A stretch of 24,536 nucleotides of DNA from assembly GCA_049287565.1 (NCBI GenBank), contig JBAQGA010000066.1, positions 1-24,536 of the forward strand. The letters are read 5' to 3'. Every line of letters starts with the position of its first letter. The stretch's first letter is position 1. Under the pieces are notes generated by a model, which saw only the letters and a list, made by a program, of their open reading frames with translations, was not told the DNA's origin and made no database searches. Shown here piece after piece: positions 6,752-15,304 of the stretch. A program made the position numbers and the translations under genes. Source of the DNA: UBA8522 sp049287565 (GTDB lineage Bacteria; Acidobacteriota; Aminicenantia; Aminicenantales; UBA8522).

Positions 6752-9700
6752 ATGAAAAAGAAGGCGCGACGGATTATCGTTTTCGCCGTTTTCTTCCTTG
6801 GTCTGCTCGCCCTCCTCCTTCATCTTCCGTTTGTCCGAAATGCGGCCCTCGATCGCGGGCTCCGGGTGGCTGAGCGCCGCTTCGGGCTCGAGATCGAAGC
6901 TTCTTCCCTTCGCTACAATCTTTTCCGGCTCGAGTTTACGCTGAAGGAAATTTCCCTGCGCAGGGCCGGAGAGCCGGAACTGCCGCCGCTTCTAACAGCC
7001 GAGCAAATATACGGCCGCCTCCCGCTTTCGTTCTTGTTTGGGAAAAAGATCCATTTTAAGGAGCTGAAAGTCCAGGGGCCGAGGCTGAATATCTTCAGGG
7101 ATGAAAAAGGCCTGACCAACCTTCCCCTTCCGCCACGGGCCGGGGATAGAAAGCCGGCCGGCGCTCGCCGGGCCTTGCCCGAGATTATCATTGACAGCTT
7201 CCTGGCTCAGGATGTCGATTTTGTTTATTGGAATCGTGCCGGAGCGACAAAGATCGAATTAACAGACGGCCGAATCGATATCCGTTGGCTCGGACGGGGC
7301 ACGCACTCCCTGGCTGTCGAGCTCGGGAGTGGAGGGAGCATCGATTACCGGGGGAAGAAATTTCCCGTCGAAGCGTTCTTGCTCCGTGCCGACATCGGCG
7401 GGGATGAAGCAACGGTCCACAAAGCTACTCTCCGGAGCGGACGGAGTGAAATTGCTCTTACCGGCAGCATCCAGGACTATTTCCATCCGCTGTTGGATCT
7501 CAGCGTCCAAGGACGCATCTCACTCGACGATCTGAAGGCCCGGCTTCATCTGCGGCAAGAGATCTCTGGAATAGTGGAGTTCGATTCCCACCTGGAGGGG
7601 CCTCTCCAGGCGGTGTCAGCGCGGGCCGAGCTGCGGGTCGACAACCTGGCTTACGAAGGACACCGGGGCCTGACGTTTCAGTCGGACCTGATCTGGCAGG
7701 AGAGGACGCTGATCGCGTCCGCGATCCGGATGTCCGCCCTGGGAGGTGAGGTCGAGGGCGAGGGCCGGTTCCATCCTTTCGACCATACCTCCTCCAGCCA
7801 GGTCGACCTGAAATGGAAAAATATTGATCCGGTTCCTCTGCTGCGGCCTTTGCAATCGCCTGTCGACGTTTCGACGCGGAGCTCGGGTTCGCTCCGGCTC
7901 TCCTGGACCGAGCCGACGATAGACTCGCTGGCCGGCCGGGCAAACATCCAGTTTGATTCTCCCCGGGAGGTCGCTACAGCCTCCGCAACGGTTCCTCTTT
8001 CGGGGAAAGCCGGACTCGAAGTTGGCGCCGGCAAAATCAGGCTGGTGCTGGACGGAGTCTCTCTCGGCGGGGCATTCCTGGGAGGAGCCTTCCAGTCCGC
8101 GGCCGGCCGGCTTTCGGGAAAATTCAGGGCGGATATCGAAGACCTCGGCACGCTCTCGTCTTACCTCCCCCGCTCGGCCATAAGCCGGCTGGCCAAGCAT
8201 CCGGCCTCGTTTTCTCTCCGCGGCCGCCTCAGCCTTTCCGGGAAGGTCGGGGGAACCTTGAAAAAACCCCAGATTGAGGGTGAGCTTCAGGGGAGAGATA
8301 TGTCCTTGGCCGGACTTGAGGGCCTGGGCCTTGATGGTCATCTTGCTTTTGACGGAGAGGCTCTTCAGTTCAAGCCTTTAACTCTCTCTTTCCAGGGAGG
8401 CCGGGCCAAACTCGACGGCACCTACCGGCTGCGCTCGCCCCGGCCGCTTGACCTGGATACGGAGGTCAGGCAATGGCCGGCGGAGTCCGTCCTCAGAATC
8501 ATGGGAGCAGCCGAGGATGCCTCCGCGGAATTGGACCTTGATTCGCGCCTCAGCGGGAGTCTCTCCACGCCCGCTTTCGAATTGAAAGGCCGGCTGTCGA
8601 GGGTCAGGTTCCGGAAGCAGGATCTTGGCGATATTCCTTTCGAGGCGCGCTCTGATGGAAGAAGCGTCGAATTCGAGGCCCGCGCGCCATCCCTGTCGGT
8701 ATCTGCCAAAGGCGGCTTTTCCTTCGACCATCCACGTCCGCTCCGCCTGCACTTCGATTTCGACAACCTGCCGCTCGATCGGGTGATAGGCTTGGTTCTC
8801 TCTGCACCTCCGCCGGGCCTTTCCGGAGTTGCGTCCGGCAGAGTCGACCTCTCGGCTGAACCCGGAAAGCAAGGCAAGACTTTGGCCTTCGACCTGGGCG
8901 TCTCGAGCCTCCAGTTCGGTACAGAAAGGTTTCGGCTCGCGAGCAGCCGGGAGTTCTCCATCTCTTACGGCCGCGAGGGATTGACCGTCATGAATCTCTA
9001 CTTAAAGGACGAGGTCAATCAGTTCTCGGTGGAGGGTTCTCTGCCTTGGCGGGGCGACACCGAAACGGGGCTCAATATCAGCGCTCGCCTCGACCTCGGC
9101 TCATTGGCCGGTCTTTTCCCGAATGCACAAGGGGAGGGCATCCTCACTTTTCAAGCCCGGGTTCGAGGTTCCTTTTCCCATCCGCGGTTCTGGTCCGAAT
9201 CCGCGGTCGTGGGGGGAAAATGGAGACAGGGGGAAGGTCTCTCCCTCCAGGACATCCGGGCCGATCTCGAGTTGGACGATGACGCCATCCATATCCGCGA
9301 AGCCTCTTTTCGTTGGCAGAGTGGGAGCTACAGAATCCAAGGAGAGGTCCCCCTTGAATCGCTTCCCTTCAAACCGCCCTTCTTCGCGCCGCCGCTCGCG
9401 GGAAAACCAGCCCGCCTCTCGCTTCTTTTCAGCGGCCTCAGCCCTGCCGACCCGGCCGCAATCCTGCAAAGCCCGGGCTTCAAGCGGGTGAAAGGAGCGA
9501 TCGACGGTCGGGTGACGATCACGGCGGAACGTTTCAACCTGGACTCCCTTTCCGCCGCGGCCGAATTCAGCCGGCTCGAGCTTGACCTGCCCGGCCTCCA
9601 ACTGGTCCAGGAAAACCCTTCACGAATCCGCCTCGAAAGGGGGCGGATTTTCCTCGACCGCCTCTCCCTCGTCGGGGGGGGGAACCGGCTCCAGGCCGCC

Positions 9701-12700
9701 GGGACTCTGGGGCTGCTCCAAGAGAGAGAAGTTGACCTGGGGTTGAAAGGAGATACCGATCTGCAAATGCTCCAGGCGTTCATCGCGAATTCGGAGTTCT
9801 CAGGTCGCGGCGCCTATGAGATCACGTTCACCGGAAGCCTCCCCCGGCCGAGGATGGCCGGGTTCATCGAGTTTCTCGATGGAGGATTCATAGCCCCAAG
9901 ATTCCATCTCCACCTCAGCCGGCTGAACGGCCGGCTCCTCGTCCGTGAGAACAGGCTGGATGTCGAAGGGCTGAGCGGACTGCTCAACGGCGGGAAGGTC
10001 GAGGCCGGAGGGAGTCTTCTCTTCGAGGGCTTCTCCTTGAAGAGTTCAGACCTCCGGATCAGTGGTGAGGATGTCTTCCTGGATTATCCGAAAGGCTTCT
10101 CCGCCGAAACAGGTTTTGCGCTCCAGTTCATTCTCCGCGATGAAAAACCGTCGCTCGGCGGCACCATTACCATCCAGACGGCCGAATACGTCGGACCGTT
10201 CAACATCCAGTCCGAGCTGTACCGCTATCTCAAGCGCCGGCGCGCCCGCGATCAGGCCTCTGAACGCCGGCCGTTCTTCAGCCGCCTGAATTTCGACATC
10301 CAGGTCGTCATCCGGGACGTCATCTCCATCCGGAACAACCTGGTGAAGGGTCAGCTCCAGGGGGAGCTCAAACTTTCCGGCACGCCCTACCAGCCTGTGC
10401 TGGCCGGCCGGGTTCTGGTCGCTGAGGGGGGCGAGGTCTATTTTTCTCGGACCACTTACGAGATCGAACAGGGCCAGGTCGCTTTCGTCAACCCCAGCCG
10501 CATCGAGCCCGACATCAATCTCCAGGCGCATACCCGGGTGAGCGGTTACGACATCAAGTTGCTGCTGTCCGGGACACCGGACAAGTTCTCGGCCGACCTC
10601 ACCTCCGACCCGCCCCTCCCCGAGTCCGATATTATCTCACTGCTGGTGACGGGGAAAAGGCTGGCCTACGTTTCCGATAACGTCCTCGGGGCCGTCGGCG
10701 ATAGGGCGCTTTCCTACTTAAATAACGCCCTCGCCGGTGAGCTGGAGAACCTGGCCAAGCAGAAGCTGGGGCTGGACAGCGTCACCATCGACGCCGGCCT
10801 CGTATCGTCGCAGGAGAATCCGGAAGCGCGTCTCACCGTCGGCCGGCACATCACACCGGAACTCGAGTTCATCCTCTCCCAGAACCTCAAGCAGTCCCAG
10901 TACACGACGGTGATCCTCAACTACAAGCCCCTCCGGGAGATCAACCTGCGGGCCGTCAAGCAGGACAATGACGCCTATCACTTCGATGTCCAGCACGAGG
11001 TCCGGTTCGGGTTGGCGAAAAAGCCGGTTCCGCCGCCGGGAAAAAAGGAGGGCCGGAGCCGGGTCGTCAAGAACCTTGTCCTGGAGGGGAAGCTCGGTCT
11101 GGACGAAAGCACGGTCCGGCGCAGCCTGAAGCTTTCTCCGGGAAAGCATTTTGATTTCCATAGGTATCATGACGACCTGGACAGGCTCCGCCGTCTCTAC
11201 GTGAAACACGACTACCTGAGCCACTCCATCAGCGCGAAAAGAGAAGAGAAGGACGGTGGGCTGACCCTTATCTACCGGGTCGAGTCCGGCCCGAAGATTC
11301 TCCTCGGGTACGAAGGGGCCAAGGTCCCGGCCGCATTGAAGCAGAAGATCAGGGCGCTCTGGATCGAGGGGAAATTGCGGAGCCTCGCCGGCGATGATAT
11401 CCGGGAAGAGATCCGCCGTCACTTCAGCCGTCAAGGTTACTACCAAGTGGAGGTGAGACAGAGGGAGGCGCGGGGTGCCGCGGGCGAGCAGGTCGTGACC
11501 TTCCAGGTATTGCGGGGAATCCGGTACCGGGACCTCGAGGTTGATTTCAAGGGAGTCCGTTCGCTTTCGACCCGGTCATTGATCGCATTCCTCAAGAAGA
11601 ACCGGCTTCTTCCGGAAATCTTCATCGACCCGCAGCCCATCGCCAGGAGCCTCGAAGGATTCTACAAACAGCGGGGCTTCCTGCTGGCTCAAGTCGGGCC
11701 CCCCGAGGTCGAGTTTGATCAGCCGAGCGGGGCGGCCCGGGCGATTTTTCCCGTGGACGAGGGGCCCAGGTTCATGGTGGGCCGCATCGAGCTCTGGGGC
11801 AACCTTGCCTTGGCGGACGGCGTCCTGGTGGAGGCCGTCCGGCTGCGGAGCGGCGAGGTCTTCTCTCCCCCGATTTTCGAGGCCGCGCTCGACCGTCTGC
11901 GCGAGGTCTATGCCCGTCGCGGATTCAACGAGGCCGAGATCCGGGGGGAGAGCCGGCTGGACAAAGAGCGGGCCGTCATGGACCTGGCCTTCGAGATCAA
12001 GGAGAACCGCCAGGATATCGTCAAGGGCATCGAGATCTCGGGGAACTCGCTGACCCGAGAGCGGGTGGTCCAGCGGGAACTGGCCTTTGGAGAGGGCGAC
12101 GTTCTCGATCACTATGCCCTCAACAAGAGCCGCAAGAACCTCTATGACCTGGGCATTTTCGGAAGCGTCCAATTCACCTTGAAGCCGGAAATGGAGTCCG
12201 CAGGAGCCCAAAGGCCCCAGACGGTGGGTGTCGACGTGACCGAACTCAACCCTTTCTCTCTGCGCTACGGTTTTCAGTACGACACGGAGACCAAGCTCGG
12301 TGTCGTCGCGGAACTCGTCAACCGCAACGTTTTCGGCACTTCACAGCTCGTCGGCACGAGCTTCAACCTGAACCGTTATGAAAGGGGAGCCAAAGTGTTC
12401 TTCCGGAGTCACTATTTCCTGGGCAAGAAGATCAACAGCGAATTCTTCACCTTCATCAACCGCAAGATCCTGCCGGGTTATACGGTCGACAGGACGGGAC
12501 TCACGCTCCAGCAACAGATCAAGTTCCGCCAATCCTGGGTACTTTCCTACAATTACAGCTTCGAGAGAAACCGGGTTTTCAACGGGGCGGCCGGAGAGCT
12601 CGAGATATCGGAAGAGGCGGTCAACGTGGGCCGGTTGAACGTCGCCGTCAGCGCCAACACCCGCGACGATATCATGAACCCCAGCCACGGCACGTTTTTT

Positions 12701-13219
12701 TCGCAGAGCCTGGACTACGCGGCCCCGGCCCTCGGTTCCGAGGTCCGGTTCCTCCGCTATTTCGGCCAGTACTTTTTCATCAGAAAAGTGACCGGTCCCG
12801 TATCCTACGCCTTGGGGCTCCGCCTTGGACTGGGAAAGGGCTTTGGCCGGGACCTGCCCCTGAGCGAACGATTCTTCGCCGGCGGAGGGACGAGCATCCG
12901 CGGATTCGCCTACAACGAAGTGGGACCCAAGAGCCCGGAAAGCCGGGTTCCCTTGGGCGGGGACGCGCTCTTCATCCTCAACCAGGAACTGCGCTGCGAT
13001 ATTTATAAGAAGCTCAGCGGCGTGGTGTTCCTCGATGTCGGGAATGTCTATGCGAGGGCCGAGGATCTCAATCCCATCGAGACGCGGGAGACGGCCGGGG
13101 TGGGGCTGCGGCTGATGACGCCCGTCGTTTTGCTCCGCTTCGACTGGGGATTCAAGCTCGACCGCCGGCCGGGCGAATCGCGGTCGGCGGTCCACTTCAG
13201 CATCGGCCAGGCCTTCTAA
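6752..13219 (+). CDS. TamB-POTRA-Omp85 fusion protein (TamB and TamA/BamA-like in one chain)
   Basis: 2155 residues from ATG 6752. I prefer this start to ATG 6719 because GGAGA lies 11 bases upstream and the protein then opens with MKKKARR plus a hydrophobic anchor (8-28). Residues about 30-1035 are the repetitive beta-rich AsmA/TamB groove region. About 1037-1420 is the TamB C-terminal (DUF490) domain, including LPESDIISLLVTGKR and LTVGRHITPELEFILSQNL. A Pro/Gly/Lys linker (KKPVPPPGKKEGRSR) leads into five POTRA-like repeats (about 1439-1517, 1518-1593, 1594-1676, 1677-1756, 1757-1833) and an Omp85 barrel with NPSHGTF and GGGTSIRGF (IRGF at 2049-2052), ending in SIGQAF with a terminal Phe. 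TamA and TamB are normally separate partner proteins of outer membrane assembly and lipid transport; here one chain would span from inner to outer membrane. The frame is uninterrupted. Five POTRAs is the BamA number (TamA has three), so the barrel's exact ancestry is open. Confidence 0.93.
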   Translation: MKKKARRIIVFAVFFLGLLALLLHLPFVRNAALDRGLRVAERRFGLEIEASSLRYNLFRLEFTLKEISLRRAGEPELPPLLTAEQIYGRLPLSFLFGKKIHFKELKVQGPRLNIFRDEKGLTNLPLPPRAGDRKPAGARRALPEIIIDSFLAQDVDFVYWNRAGATKIELTDGRIDIRWLGRGTHSLAVELGSGGSIDYRGKKFPVEAFLLRADIGGDEATVHKATLRSGRSEIALTGSIQDYFHPLLDLSVQGRISLDDLKARLHLRQEISGIVEFDSHLEGPLQAVSARAELRVDNLAYEGHRGLTFQSDLIWQERTLIASAIRMSALGGEVEGEGRFHPFDHTSSSQVDLKWKNIDPVPLLRPLQSPVDVSTRSSGSLRLSWTEPTIDSLAGRANIQFDSPREVATASATVPLSGKAGLEVGAGKIRLVLDGVSLGGAFLGGAFQSAAGRLSGKFRADIEDLGTLSSYLPRSAISRLAKHPASFSLRGRLSLSGKVGGTLKKPQIEGELQGRDMSLAGLEGLGLDGHLAFDGEALQFKPLTLSFQGGRAKLDGTYRLRSPRPLDLDTEVRQWPAESVLRIMGAAEDASAELDLDSRLSGSLSTPAFELKGRLSRVRFRKQDLGDIPFEARSDGRSVEFEARAPSLSVSAKGGFSFDHPRPLRLHFDFDNLPLDRVIGLVLSAPPPGLSGVASGRVDLSAEPGKQGKTLAFDLGVSSLQFGTERFRLASSREFSISYGREGLTVMNLYLKDEVNQFSVEGSLPWRGDTETGLNISARLDLGSLAGLFPNAQGEGILTFQARVRGSFSHPRFWSESAVVGGKWRQGEGLSLQDIRADLELDDDAIHIREASFRWQSGSYRIQGEVPLESLPFKPPFFAPPLAGKPARLSLLFSGLSPADPAAILQSPGFKRVKGAIDGRVTITAERFNLDSLSAAAEFSRLELDLPGLQLVQENPSRIRLERGRIFLDRLSLVGGGNRLQAAGTLGLLQEREVDLGLKGDTDLQMLQAFIANSEFSGRGAYEITFTGSLPRPRMAGFIEFLDGGFIAPRFHLHLSRLNGRLLVRENRLDVEGLSGLLNGGKVEAGGSLLFEGFSLKSSDLRISGEDVFLDYPKGFSAETGFALQFILRDEKPSLGGTITIQTAEYVGPFNIQSELYRYLKRRRARDQASERRPFFSRLNFDIQVVIRDVISIRNNLVKGQLQGELKLSGTPYQPVLAGRVLVAEGGEVYFSRTTYEIEQGQVAFVNPSRIEPDINLQAHTRVSGYDIKLLLSGTPDKFSADLTSDPPLPESDIISLLVTGKRLAYVSDNVLGAVGDRALSYLNNALAGELENLAKQKLGLDSVTIDAGLVSSQENPEARLTVGRHITPELEFILSQNLKQSQYTTVILNYKPLREINLRAVKQDNDAYHFDVQHEVRFGLAKKPVPPPGKKEGRSRVVKNLVLEGKLGLDESTVRRSLKLSPGKHFDFHRYHDDLDRLRRLYVKHDYLSHSISAKREEKDGGLTLIYRVESGPKILLGYEGAKVPAALKQKIRALWIEGKLRSLAGDDIREEIRRHFSRQGYYQVEVRQREARGAAGEQVVTFQVLRGIRYRDLEVDFKGVRSLSTRSLIAFLKKNRLLPEIFIDPQPIARSLEGFYKQRGFLLAQVGPPEVEFDQPSGAARAIFPVDEGPRFMVGRIELWGNLALADGVLVEAVRLRSGEVFSPPIFEAALDRLREVYARRGFNEAEIRGESRLDKERAVMDLAFEIKENRQDIVKGIEISGNSLTRERVVQRELAFGEGDVLDHYALNKSRKNLYDLGIFGSVQFTLKPEMESAGAQRPQTVGVDVTELNPFSLRYGFQYDTETKLGVVAELVNRNVFGTSQLVGTSFNLNRYERGAKVFFRSHYFLGKKINSEFFTFINRKILPGYTVDRTGLTLQQQIKFRQSWVLSYNYSFERNRVFNGAAGELEISEEAVNVGRLNVAVSANTRDDIMNPSHGTFFSQSLDYAAPALGSEVRFLRYFGQYFFIRKVTGPVSYALGLRLGLGKGFGRDLPLSERFFAGGGTSIRGFAYNEVGPKSPESRVPLGGDALFILNQELRCDIYKKLSGVVFLDVGNVYARAEDLNPIETRETAGVGLRLMTPVVLLRFDWGFKLDRRPGESRSAVHFSIGQAF

Positions 13220-13238
13220 TTAGGGTGTCACCCTAATT
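13218..13238. repeat. Perfect palindrome at the end of the fusion gene
   Basis: The 10-base arms AATTAGGGTG and CACCCTAATT flank one central base; the left arm starts inside the TAA stop codon. It can form a hairpin in the transcript but has no following T-run, so it is not a classical intrinsic terminator. It may belong to the same intergenic repeat population. Confidence 0.7.
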
Positions 13239-13243
13239 ATGCG

Positions 13244-13272
13244 TTGACTCCTCCCATAAAATCTCTTATCCT
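13244..13272 (+). promoter_or_regulatory. Candidate promoter of the GpgS-like gene
   Basis: TTGACT (13244-13249), 17 bp and TATCCT (13267-13272). An alternative -10, CATAAT, lies at 13296-13301 with CTGACA 19 bp upstream of it. Either would give a short leader to the ATG at 13320. Confidence 0.4.
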
Positions 13273-13319
13273 GACAAAAGCATTTAGCCTGAACCCATAA
13301 TTCTTCGTGGGAGAATAAC

Positions 13320-14519
13320 ATGTCTGACTTCTTTCACAACGGCGTGATCGCGACCTTTCACCGTTTGGGCGAGACCAACCTGAAGCGGCTCGAGGAGGAC
13401 CTCTTCGAGTTCTCGCGACAGCGGCCGATCTCTCTGATCCTGCCCTCGCTCTACCGGGAATATTCGAGCGGCGCCCTTCCCAGGATCATCCAGGAACTGC
13501 GGAAGGCCAGATATATCGACGAGATCGTCCTCTGCCTGGACAGGGCCACGCGCCCCCAATATGACACCGTGAGGAAAGCCTTCTCCGTGGTGAAAAACCT
13601 GACCATCGTCTGGAACGACAGCCCCAAGATGAAAAATATCTACCAGCGGCTTGAGGACAACGATCTCTCGCCGGGGAAGGAAGGCAAGGGGAGGGCCGTC
13701 TGGATATCCTTCGGCTATGTCCTGGCCAAAGGGAAGAGCCGTGTCATCGCTCTTCACGACTGCGACATCGTTGGTTACGGCCGGTCTCTCCTGGCGCGCC
13801 TCTGTTACCCGGTGGCCAATCCCCATTCCGAGTATGAGTTCTGCAAGGGCTATTACGCCCGGGTGACGGACCGGATGCACGGACGCGTTACCCGGCTCTT
13901 CTTCACTCCTTTCATCCGCGCTCTCATGCGCATGCTCGGCCATCTTCCTTTCTTGGATTATCTAGACAGCTTTCGCTATGCGCTGGCCGGGGAGATCGCC
14001 CTGCGACGGGACCTGGCCGTAGCCATGCGGATCCCGGGTGACTGGGGGCTGGAGGTCGGGACCCTGGGCGAGGTCTACCGGAACATGTCCTTGAACAGGA
14101 TCTGCCAGACCGACATCGCTGAGGCTTACGAACACAAGCACCAGCAACTCAGCCCCCGCGACTCGGAGAAAGGACTCATGAAGATGGCGGTCGACATCGC
14201 CAAGTCCATCTTCAGGACCCTGGCCGGCGAAGGCGTCCAGTTCTCAGAAGGCTTCTTCAAGACCCTGAGCAATATCTACCTCAAGATCGCCCAGGAGACG
14301 ATCGTCCGCTACCAAAACGATGCCGAGATCAACTGCCTGCATTTCGACCGCCACGCCGAGTCGACCGCGGTCGAGTCTTTCGCCGAAACCTTGAAGATCG
14401 CCGGGCAGGCTTTCTGGCAGAACCCTTATGAGATTCTGCTCATCCCCAGCTGGCACAGGGTCATCGCCGCCGTCCCCGATGTCTATGATCAACTCCTGGA
14501 GGCGATCCGGGCGTATTGA
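13320..14519 (+). CDS. Glucosyl-3-phosphoglycerate synthase-like glycosyltransferase (GT81/GT-A type)
   Basis: 399 residues. The opening MSDFFHNGVIATFHRLG, the LPSLYRE segment (41-47), and the metal-binding DCD (147-149) within ALHDCDIVGYGRSLLARLCYP are, as I recall, typical of bacterial GpgS-type enzymes. These transfer a sugar from a nucleotide sugar to 3-phosphoglycerate, the first step to the compatible solute glucosylglycerate. At about 400 residues it is near the longer non-actinobacterial members. Further landmarks are DWGLEVGTLGEVYRN and CQTDIAEAYEHKHQ, in the region that would hold acceptor-site residues. GGGAG lies seven bases before the ATG. No matching phosphatase (GpgP) gene is in the window. 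A mannosyl variant or other sugar specificity cannot be excluded. Confidence 0.75.
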   Translation: MSDFFHNGVIATFHRLGETNLKRLEEDLFEFSRQRPISLILPSLYREYSSGALPRIIQELRKARYIDEIVLCLDRATRPQYDTVRKAFSVVKNLTIVWNDSPKMKNIYQRLEDNDLSPGKEGKGRAVWISFGYVLAKGKSRVIALHDCDIVGYGRSLLARLCYPVANPHSEYEFCKGYYARVTDRMHGRVTRLFFTPFIRALMRMLGHLPFLDYLDSFRYALAGEIALRRDLAVAMRIPGDWGLEVGTLGEVYRNMSLNRICQTDIAEAYEHKHQQLSPRDSEKGLMKMAVDIAKSIFRTLAGEGVQFSEGFFKTLSNIYLKIAQETIVRYQNDAEINCLHFDRHAESTAVESFAETLKIAGQAFWQNPYEILLIPSWHRVIAAVPDVYDQLLEAIRAY

Positions 14520-14584
14520 CCCGCTTTCACTGTTATTGTTAATCCCAAGTGAGTAAAAAAATAGAAGTCCTGTTGAAATCGGGC

Positions 14585-14658
14585 TTCAGGGGACGCTTAC
14601 CTTAATTCGTAGAAACATAGCCTCTTCGGGAGATAAAGTGAGTGTCCCCATAATTTCC
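14585..14658. repeat. 74-bp direct repeat, left copy flanking higBA
   Basis: It starts TTCAGGGGACGCTTACC and ends GTGAGTGTCCCC plus ATAATTTCC. Its ends form an imperfect terminal inverted repeat (GGGGACGCTTACCTTA against GGGGACACTCACTTTA on the other strand). The same sequence, about 80% identical by eye, recurs in the same orientation at 15356-15430 on the other side of the toxin-antitoxin genes. Confidence 0.75.
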
Positions 14659-14692
14659 GAAGCATTCCGGTCGCTCGTTCCGGTTGATTCGG

Positions 14693-15013
14693 TTATACGG
14701 AGCTCCTCGTCCCCGACCCATCGTAGACCGACACTTCGCGCTCGAGTCGATCTGCAAGTCGATCTTTTTCGACTTCCAGATCAAACCGCGTTTGCAGATT
14801 CACCCAGAAGAGCTCGGTTGTGCCGAAGAAACGCGCCAGGCGCAACGCCGTGTCCGCGCTGATCGCACGCTTCCCATGGACGATCTCGTTGATGCGACGA
14901 GCCGGCACGCTGAGCTCCTTGGCCAGTCGATATTGGCTGATCCCCATGGGAATCAGGAACTCCTCGAGTAGGATCTCGCCCGGATGGACCGGCGGAAACT
15001 TCTGCGCGCCCAT
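14693..15013 (-). CDS. higA: HigA-family antitoxin (XRE-type HTH)
   Basis: 106 residues from the ATG at 15011-15013. An AGGAGG five bases upstream makes this start better than the in-frame GTG at 15019, which overlaps the Shine-Dalgarno sequence itself. The opening VHPGEILLEEFLIPMGIS and the helix-turn-helix region ISQYRLAKELSVPARRINEI are diagnostic of HigA antitoxins, followed by ISADTALRLARFFGTTELFW. Family role: it binds and neutralises HigB and represses the operon by binding its promoter. The AGGAGG overlaps the TAG stop of higB, so the two genes are translationally coupled, toxin first, as is usual for hig modules. The 14520-14692 gap downstream holds only the repeat copy. Confidence 0.93.
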   Translation of the reverse strand: MGAQKFPPVHPGEILLEEFLIPMGISQYRLAKELSVPARRINEIVHGKRAISADTALRLARFFGTTELFWVNLQTRFDLEVEKDRLADRLEREVSVYDGSGTRSSV

Positions 15014-15022
15014 ACTCACCTC

Positions 15023-15304
15023 CTAGTGATAGTCCGCGATCTCTACGTCGTAGGCATCATCTTGCTTCCAAACGAAGCAGATGCGCCACCGATCGTTGAC
15101 GCGGATGCTGTGTTGCCCGGCTCGATCGCCGGACAGCTTTTCAAGTCGATTCCCAGGCGGAATTCGAAGATCCGATAACGCACCAGCAGCTTCAAGAATC
15201 ACCAACTTCCTATAGGCCGCGCGCTGGACGTCGGGCGAAAGCCCCCGGCACGGCTGTCGATCGAAGACCGTTTGCGCCCACTTTCCCTTGAACGACTTGA
15301 TCAC
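15023..15304 (-). CDS. higB: HigB-family toxin (RelE-like mRNA interferase)
   Basis: 93 residues starting with GTG at 15304 (MIKSFKGKW...). The sequence follows the HigB pattern closely: MIKSFK at the start, LRIPPGNRLEKLSGD, HSIRVNDRWRICFVW, and the C-terminal DAYDVEIADYH whose final DYH is characteristic of the family. Known HigB toxins cleave mRNA in the ribosomal A site. The gene is intact and followed directly by higA with a coupled ribosome-binding site. No Shine-Dalgarno sequence precedes the GTG; instead the predicted -10 box ends only six bases upstream, implying a leaderless transcript. The module sits between two direct repeats, which suggests it arrived as a unit. Confidence 0.92.
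   Translation of the reverse strand: MIKSFKGKWAQTVFDRQPCRGLSPDVQRAAYRKLVILEAAGALSDLRIPPGNRLEKLSGDRAGQHSIRVNDRWRICFVWKQDDAYDVEIADYH

Noticed and set aside
15017..15019. GTG start for higA two codons upstream
   Set aside because: It lies within the AGGAGGTG sequence that serves as the ribosome-binding site of the ATG at 15013.
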